The notes under the pieces: generated by a model | Databases searched by the model: none | Told to the model about the DNA's origin: nothing | Seen by the model: only the letters and a program-made list of their open reading frames with translations | NCBI GenBank assembly: GCA_943372515.1 | Contig: CALRYY010000003.1 | Span: forward strand, 1 to 64,000 | DNA length: 64,000 nucleotides | Direction: 5' to 3' | Origin: RAM1 sp943372515 | Lineage (GTDB): Bacteria > Pseudomonadota > Gammaproteobacteria > Burkholderiales > Burkholderiaceae_C | Program-made: the position numbers and the translations under genes | Shown: positions 58,970-64,000 of the stretch, one piece after another | How positions within the stretch are numbered: the first letter of the stretch is position 1 | How the letters are laid out: every line of letters starts with the position of its first letter

Positions 58970-60142
58970 ATGATTCAAGACCCAATGAGCCGGACGCTGA
59001 GGGCCCAATTCGCCTTGGCCGGTTGCCTCCTGGGGTGCCTGCCTGTGCATTCGCTTGCGGCTGAAGGCTTCAGATTGCGCCACCCTCCCGTCGGACTTTT
59101 CGGGCCGGAAATTGCCGGTCGCGTGGATACACCAGGTTTTTTTAGCTCGGCCTCACTGAGCCACGCCCGCATCGACGAAGTGGTGGGGAATTCCGGCGAC
59201 ACCTTGGCGCTGCCGGCGCGTGTCCTGCCGCTGCCCACCGGTGCGCCCACAGGTGGCGCGGTTCCCAACGGCAGCTATGCATTGCAGGTGCCTGCAGGGC
59301 GGGTCGACCTGGCGCAAACCCAGACGCAACTGAACCTGGTGGGCGGCCTCATCACGCGGCCAGACTATGCGGGCGGCAGCTTTGCACTACGTGTCAATGT
59401 GCCCTTCATCCGCCAAAGCCGCAGCTTTGCGGTTACCCAGCCGCCGGGTACCGTTGTGCCGGTGCCGTCTGCCCAGTTGCCGGCGCAGCTGCGCGGCGCC
59501 ATCAATGCCGTAGCGGCGGCTGCCAACGCCCAGGTGCAGTCGACACTGGCGGCAAGCGCCGCCACGCAAAACACCGACGTTTCGGGCCTGGGCGACGTCG
59601 AGTTGTCCGCTGCCTGGGTGCGCCGGATCGAGCGCCTGCGCGTGGCTGCCAACCTGAACCTGCATCTGCCCACGGGCAAATATGACCGCGCACGCGGCCC
59701 CAACCCCGGGTTCGGCGATTTCTACACACTGCAGCCCGGCGTGGCAATGACTTATACACTGGGTGAGGGCTCTGACAGCCCGCAGTGGGCGCAAGGCGTT
59801 TCACTGGCGGGCCGTGCGTCCTACGGGGTCAACTCCACCAACCGCGATACCGATTACCGGACCGGCAATTTCATTGCCCTGGAGGGCGCGGCCGTGAAGG
59901 TCATGGGCCCCTGGGCGGTGGGCGCCAACCTTCTCAGCGTGCAGCAGGTCACCGATGACCGGGCGGCGGGTGTGCTGGTGGCTGATTCGCGCTACCGGAC
60001 CCATGCCGCAGGGCCGTTCGTGGCCTACAAGGTCCCGGGCCGCGACCTGGCCTTCAACATGCAACTGAGCCAGAGCTTTGGTGGACGCAATGCGCTGGTG
60101 GCGCGCACCTTGCAGCTCAGGCTGGTGGGGGCGTGGCAGTAG
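58970..60142 (+). CDS. Outer-membrane beta-barrel protein, Phenol_MetA_deg-like transporter
   Basis: A 390-residue exported protein (signal peptide through VHSLAAEG). The middle shows the Phenol_MetA_deg-like pattern GLGDVELSAAWVRRIERLRV, ANLNLHLPTGKYD and GFGDFYTLQPGVAMTY, with alternating strands up to a C-terminal aromatic residue as in outer-membrane barrels. It may let hydrophobic compounds in; nothing nearby tells which. RBS GGAGGAG about 9 bases upstream. An ATG 5 codons later is an alternative start. Confidence 0.75.
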   Translation: MIQDPMSRTLRAQFALAGCLLGCLPVHSLAAEGFRLRHPPVGLFGPEIAGRVDTPGFFSSASLSHARIDEVVGNSGDTLALPARVLPLPTGAPTGGAVPNGSYALQVPAGRVDLAQTQTQLNLVGGLITRPDYAGGSFALRVNVPFIRQSRSFAVTQPPGTVVPVPSAQLPAQLRGAINAVAAAANAQVQSTLAASAATQNTDVSGLGDVELSAAWVRRIERLRVAANLNLHLPTGKYDRARGPNPGFGDFYTLQPGVAMTYTLGEGSDSPQWAQGVSLAGRASYGVNSTNRDTDYRTGNFIALEGAAVKVMGPWAVGANLLSVQQVTDDRAAGVLVADSRYRTHAAGPFVAYKVPGRDLAFNMQLSQSFGGRNALVARTLQLRLVGAWQ

Positions 60143-60148
60143 CCAGGT

Positions 60149-60871
60149 ATGCGACTTGAAGATCTGTTGTATTCGCAGGGTTTTGGCACGCGCCGGGTCT
60201 GCGCCGGCCTGATCCAGCAGGGACTTGTCACCGTAGCAGGGGTGGCCTGCACCGACGCAGGTCTTGACGTGCTACCCCAGGGCCTGCACTTCACGGTGCA
60301 AGGCAAGGCCTGGGAATACCAAGAGCCGGCCTACGTCATGCTGCACAAGCCCGCAGGCACCGAGTGCTCGCAAAAGCCCTCAACCTGGCCCAGCATCTAC
60401 ACGCTGTTGCCTGCACCGCTGCGCCAGCGTCCGCAAAAGGGGCCGGTGCAGGGTGTGCAGGCCGTGGGCCGGCTGGACCAGGACACGACAGGCCTGCTGC
60501 TGTTGACGGACGACGGCAAGTTCATCCACCGCATGAGTTCCCCGCGTCATCACGTGCCCAAGGTCTATGAAGTGACGGTCAAGCACCCGCTGGACGAGCG
60601 CCAGGTGCAGCGCCTGCTGCAGGGCGTGGTGCTGGACGACGACCCCAAGCCCGTGGCCGCAGCAGCCTGCGAGGCCGTGTCGGAGCTTCACCTGCGCCTG
60701 ACGCTGACCGAGGGCAAATACCATCAGGTCAAGCGCATGGTGGCGGCCGTAGGCAACCGGGTAGAGGGCCTGCACCGCTCCCGCATTGGCGGCCTGGCGT
60801 TACCTGCCGACCTGGCGCCTGGTCAGTGGCGCTGGCTGGCGGCTGCCGATCTGGCGGCCATCAAGTCCTGA
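60149..60871 (+). CDS. rsuA: 16S rRNA pseudouridine-516 synthase RsuA
   Basis: A 240-residue enzyme: N-terminal S4 RNA-binding domain, then the RluA/RsuA catalytic domain with VGRLDQDTTGLLLLTDDG (catalytic Asp) and EGKYHQVKRMVAAVGNRV. RsuA rather than RluB/E/F is chosen for its length and lack of a basic tail; this assignment is probable, not certain. It overlaps the convergent hydrolase gene by 11 bp. Confidence 0.88.
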   Translation: MRLEDLLYSQGFGTRRVCAGLIQQGLVTVAGVACTDAGLDVLPQGLHFTVQGKAWEYQEPAYVMLHKPAGTECSQKPSTWPSIYTLLPAPLRQRPQKGPVQGVQAVGRLDQDTTGLLLLTDDGKFIHRMSSPRHHVPKVYEVTVKHPLDERQVQRLLQGVVLDDDPKPVAAAACEAVSELHLRLTLTEGKYHQVKRMVAAVGNRVEGLHRSRIGGLALPADLAPGQWRWLAAADLAAIKS

Positions 60872-61652
60872 GGCCATTCACAAACTGCGCGATCAGGTCG
60901 GTCACCTGCGCGGGCTGGTCGCGGTGCGGTGAATGTCCGCACTGCGCAATGGCCTGCAGTTGCAGTGGCCCCAGCGTCGGTGCGATCTCTTCAATCTGGC
61001 GCATCGTGCCGTACGCATCGTCAACGCCCTGAATCGCAAGAACCGGCGCGGTGATGCGACGGCAGTCGCCCCGGATGTCAAAGGACCGGAAGGCGGGGCT
61101 GAGCCAGGCGTCGTTCCACTGCCAGAACGCCACGTCCACATCAGCGTGATAGCGCGCCAGCCGCTTGCGCAAATCACCCGATTCAAACGCGACCCGTGCC
61201 TGTTCAATGGACTGGATCGAAATGTCCTCGACCATCACGTGCGGCGCCATGACGATGCAGGCCTGCACCGGGTAACGGCTGGCATGCAGCAAGGCGATGC
61301 TTGCACCGTCGGAATGAGCCACCAGCACTGGCGGCTGCGACACACCCAGCGCGTCCATTAGCGCGGGCAAGACGTCCCAGGCTTCACGGTGCATGTAGTC
61401 GGGCTTCAGGCGCCCGGCGCCGCGGACATCGGGCACCGGGTCTGACTGGCCGTAACCCTGGCGTGAATAAACGATGCCGCTGCGGTCCGTGGCGGCGCAC
61501 AGCGCTTCAGGCCAGGACCCTTCACGGCCTTGCCACATGGCCACCGATCCCAGGCCCTCGTGCAGGAAAACGAGGGGCGACGCGGTCGTGTGGGCGGCGC
61601 TTTCAATGCGCTGGACTTCCAGGCGAACGCCCTTGATGTCGATCAATTCCAT
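60861..61652 (-). CDS. Alpha/beta hydrolase
   Basis: A 263-residue cytoplasmic hydrolase. PLVFLHEGLGSVAMW carries the oxyanion hole (HEGLG where HGxxG is usual), VLVAHSDGASIALLHASRY holds the nucleophile Ser in SDG form, and AQCGHSPHRD gives the catalytic His. HEGLGS and HSDG are typical of a clade of small ester or lactone hydrolases. Transcribed alone and leftward; ATG at 61652. Confidence 0.85.
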   Translation of the reverse strand: MELIDIKGVRLEVQRIESAAHTTASPLVFLHEGLGSVAMWQGREGSWPEALCAATDRSGIVYSRQGYGQSDPVPDVRGAGRLKPDYMHREAWDVLPALMDALGVSQPPVLVAHSDGASIALLHASRYPVQACIVMAPHVMVEDISIQSIEQARVAFESGDLRKRLARYHADVDVAFWQWNDAWLSPAFRSFDIRGDCRRITAPVLAIQGVDDAYGTMRQIEEIAPTLGPLQLQAIAQCGHSPHRDQPAQVTDLIAQFVNGLRT

Positions 61653-61734
61653 GGGCGCGATGTTACGCGTTGCCCTCCAGAGGGCTTCAGAGGGGCGGCT
61701 ACACTTGCGGGTTAGTTCCTGAACTGGTTTGTCC

Positions 61735-62715
61735 GTGAAATTTTCCCCCCGTCTGGCCGCGTTTGTTGCGGTTGTGCTGTCTGCCTCCTGCCTGCATGCC
61801 ACCCCGCAGACGCCCCCGATTTTTGTATTGAATTCGCTGGACGCCAGCGTCAGCATCATTGATGCGGTCACCTGGAAGGAAACCCGTCGCATTTCGACGG
61901 GCAAGGAACCGCACCACCTGTACCTCACGCCTGACGAGAAGTCGGTCATCATTGCCAACGCGCTGGGCGATTCGCTGACCTTCATCGACCCGCGCACAGC
62001 TGAAGTCCAGCGTACCGTGCGCGGCATCCTGGACCCTTATCACCTGCGCTTTTCGCCAGACATGAAATGGTTTGTCACGGCCGCCAACCGGCTGAACCAT
62101 GTGGACATCTACCGCTGGGATGGCAAGGACATGGTGCTGGCCAAACGCATGTCCACCGCCAAGACGCCCAGCCACCTGTGGATCGACAGCAAGAGCGCAA
62201 CCCTTTATGCGTCCATGCAGGACAGCGACGAACTCGTCTCCATCGACCTGGCCACCCAGACCCAGAAATGGCGCATCAGGACCGGGCCCATGCCCGCGGA
62301 CGTGTACGGCACACCCGACGACCGGCATGTGCTGGTGGGCCTGACCGGCAGCGACAGCGTGGAAGTGTTTGATGTGAGCGGCAAGGAACCCAAATCCGTG
62401 CGCAAGATCAAGACCGGAGACGGCGCGCATGCGTTTCGTGCTGCAGGCGACCGCCGCCATGTTTACGTGAGCAACCGTGTGGCCAACACCATCAGCAAGA
62501 TCGACATGCAGACCTTTGAAGTCACCGGCAGTTTTGCCGCCCCGGGCGGGCCCGACTGCATGGACATCATGGGCGGGGGCAAGCTGCTGCTGGTCACGTC
62601 ACGCTGGGCGCGCAAGCTCACAGTCATCGACACCGAGCAAAAAAAGGTTGTGCGCCAGGTCAATGTCGGAAAATCGCCGCATGGTGTCTGGACGCTTGAT
62701 CACGTACCGCGCTGA
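61735..62715 (+). CDS. Exported beta-propeller protein (YVTN repeats)
   Basis: A 326-residue periplasmic protein with a signal peptide (KFSPRLAAFVAVVLSASCLH). Repeats such as VFDVSGKEPKSVRKIKTGDG, RHVYVSNRVANTISKIDMQT and KLTVIDTEQKKVVRQVNVGK form a seven-bladed YVTN propeller. Such proteins often bind polymers, cofactors or partner enzymes. Start is GTG 61735, or TTG two codons earlier. The last 35 bases overlap the deacetylase-like gene, so they are probably cotranslated. Confidence 0.85.
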   Translation: MKFSPRLAAFVAVVLSASCLHATPQTPPIFVLNSLDASVSIIDAVTWKETRRISTGKEPHHLYLTPDEKSVIIANALGDSLTFIDPRTAEVQRTVRGILDPYHLRFSPDMKWFVTAANRLNHVDIYRWDGKDMVLAKRMSTAKTPSHLWIDSKSATLYASMQDSDELVSIDLATQTQKWRIRTGPMPADVYGTPDDRHVLVGLTGSDSVEVFDVSGKEPKSVRKIKTGDGAHAFRAAGDRRHVYVSNRVANTISKIDMQTFEVTGSFAAPGGPDCMDIMGGGKLLLVTSRWARKLTVIDTEQKKVVRQVNVGKSPHGVWTLDHVPR

Positions 62716-63505
62716 GCTGGCATGGCGGCTGGCCGCCGCTGCCCTGGCTTTGTGCGCTGCGGGCGCCGGCCACGCACAGCCCCAGGCTTGCGCCAAGCCG
62801 CTGTACCTCACCTTTGACACAGGCCACATGGACGTGGCGCCCCTGATCGCCGACGTGCTGCGCCGCCAGCAGGTGCGCGTGACCTTTTTTGGCGCCCATG
62901 AGCGCACGAAAACCGGTGACGGCAGCCTGGGCGACCATTGGGCACCCTGGTGGAAGGCGCGCGGCGCCGAAGGCCATGAATTCGCATCGCACACCTGGGA
63001 CCATGTGTACTGGCGCGCCGACCTGCCCGGTGAGCCACCGCGTTTTCGGGTTCGCGCTTCAGCCGGCGACCAGGCTGGTCGCGATTTTGAATGGAGCGCG
63101 GCGCAGTACTGTGCGCAGATCACCCGGGCCGGGCAGCGCCTGCAGGACATCACAGGCAAAAAGCCGCTGCCGCTGTTTCGTGCGCCTGGCGGCAAGACGT
63201 CGGCCCGCTTCCTGGCCGCCACGCGCACCTGCGGCTATGAGCACGTGGGCTGGGCCGGCGCAGGCTTTCTGGGGGACGAGCTGCCCAGCGAGCGCTTCAG
63301 CAACGACGCCTTGCGCGACAAGGCCTTGCGCGACATCAAGAGTGGCGACATCCTGATGGCCCACCTGGGTATCTGGTCGCGCAAGGACCCCTGGGCGCCC
63401 GCTGTGCTGGAGCCGCTGATCACGGGCCTGAAGGCGAGGGGCTTCTGTTTTGAAACGCTGCGTGAGCATCCGGGCTACAAGGCCTGGATCGCCGCGCGCG
63501 GATAG
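62681..63505 (+). CDS. Polysaccharide-deacetylase-family (NodB fold) exported protein
   Basis: A 274-residue protein with a signal peptide (WRLAAAALALCAAGAGHAQ). NodB motif 1 reads LYLTFDTGHM, where TFDDG is usual, so the metal Asp is Thr; motif 2 SHTWDH keeps both metal His; motif 3 FRAPGGKTS is intact. It may deacetylate a cell-wall or exopolysaccharide, or have a changed activity. The start lies inside the propeller gene; the sterol-desaturase-like gene follows by 6 bp. Confidence 0.82.
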   Translation: MVSGRLITYRAELAWRLAAAALALCAAGAGHAQPQACAKPLYLTFDTGHMDVAPLIADVLRRQQVRVTFFGAHERTKTGDGSLGDHWAPWWKARGAEGHEFASHTWDHVYWRADLPGEPPRFRVRASAGDQAGRDFEWSAAQYCAQITRAGQRLQDITGKKPLPLFRAPGGKTSARFLAATRTCGYEHVGWAGAGFLGDELPSERFSNDALRDKALRDIKSGDILMAHLGIWSRKDPWAPAVLEPLITGLKARGFCFETLREHPGYKAWIAARG

Positions 63506-63511
63506 GCACGC

Positions 63512-64000
63512 ATGGACTGGCTGGACACCGTTTTTTCCGCTGCGCAGCAATGGCTGTTTGAAAGCGCAGTGCAGCCGCTGATGTTCGCGTTGGGCCTGGG
63601 CCATCTGCTCGAAGACGGCTATGCCGCGACGGGCTGGCTGCTGGTGGGGATCGTCCAGATTGCGCTGATGCTGGCGGTGATAGCCCCGCTGCAGCGCTGG
63701 CGCCCGGTGGAGCCTGTCACGGACCGCCGTGCCATCCGCACCGACATCCTGTACACGCTGATCCACCGCCTGGGCGTGTTTCGCCTGGTGCTGTTCTTCA
63801 CACTGGAGCCGGTGTTTGACGAACTGTTTGGCGCGCTGCGCGTGGCGGGCGTGCCCACACTGCACCTGGACGCGCTGTGGCCCGGTGTCACCGACATTGC
63901 GCTGGTCAGCTTTGCCGTCTACCTGATCGTGTTTGACTTTGCCGACTACTGGATCCACCGGGGCCAGCACGGCTTCAACTGGTGGTGGAGCCTGCACTCG
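63512..64000 (+). CDS. Sterol-desaturase / fatty-acid-hydroxylase family membrane protein, truncated by window
   Basis: 163 codons are visible before the window ends. Four hydrophobic stretches are present (WLLVGIVQIALMLAVIAPLQ, LVSFAVYLIVFDFADYW), and FADYWIHRGQHGFNWWWSLH begins the HxxxH-type di-iron motif of the superfamily. It would hydroxylate or desaturate a lipid. It follows the deacetylase-like gene by 6 bp in what seems a three-gene operon. Confidence 0.85.
   Translation, partial: MDWLDTVFSAAQQWLFESAVQPLMFALGLGHLLEDGYAATGWLLVGIVQIALMLAVIAPLQRWRPVEPVTDRRAIRTDILYTLIHRLGVFRLVLFFTLEPVFDELFGALRVAGVPTLHLDALWPGVTDIALVSFAVYLIVFDFADYWIHRGQHGFNWWWSLHS

Overview
The window looks like chromosome of a high-GC betaproteobacterium of the order Burkholderiales, most likely family Comamonadaceae. 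The reasons are the conserved block gyrA-serC-pheA-tyrA-aroA/cmk-rpsA-ihfB-lapA-lapB-rfaE-rfaD, the fused AroA-Cmk protein, a tmRNA whose tag reads ANDERFALAA, and the many TRAP and ABC solute transporters. No phage, insertion sequence, CRISPR array or rRNA was seen. Gene density is high; the only gene-free stretch over 300 bases is 23845-24412.

Left part (1-13.8 kb). Positions 1-7492 hold a leftward operon: a RutR-like TetR regulator, a flavodoxin-fold oxidoreductase, a cytosine-deaminase-like amidohydrolase, a creatininase-family hydrolase, an NMT1/THI5-type ABC transporter and an FAD-linked oxidoreductase cut by the window edge. A perfect 15-bp inverted repeat sits in front of the enzymes. 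The set suggests uptake and breakdown of a pyrimidine-like or creatinine-like N-heterocycle. Next come a TRAP permease pair without a binding protein, an EgtB/SenA-type enzyme with an unusual iron-site residue, and modABC with a probable ModE box.

Molybdenum region (11.5-27.3 kb). modCBA and modE are separated by a putative Na+/H+ antiporter and a lipase-like hydrolase. They lie close to a form-II CO-dehydrogenase-like molybdenum hydroxylase operon (coxS-L-M-D-E-G plus an XdhC-type maturation factor), divergent from an AcoR-like regulator that lacks the AAA+ domain. This operon holds two striking non-coding structures: an inverted REP-like pair abutting the coxD start, and about 500 bp of interlocked inverted repeats between coxD and coxE.

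Acidic amino acid / 5-oxoproline region (27.3-41.3 kb). Two closely related TRAP transporters point outward from a core of an Asp/Glu-racemase-like protein, a LysR regulator and a DUF1445 protein. A third TRAP binding protein and a fused HyuA-HyuB 5-oxoprolinase/hydantoinase follow. I infer uptake and conversion of pyroglutamate, D-glutamate or a hydantoin. A CrcB fluoride channel is translationally coupled to one TRAP permease.

Housekeeping region (41.3-64 kb). This holds a DinB-like protein, a ComEA-like protein, heptose and LPS-assembly genes, IHF-beta, ribosomal protein S1, aromatic amino acid and serine biosynthesis, gyrA, an OmpA-family protein, ubiG, gph, ssrA, an outer-membrane protein, rsuA, a hydrolase, and a small operon of a beta-propeller protein, a polysaccharide-deacetylase-like protein and a sterol-desaturase-family membrane protein cut by the right edge.
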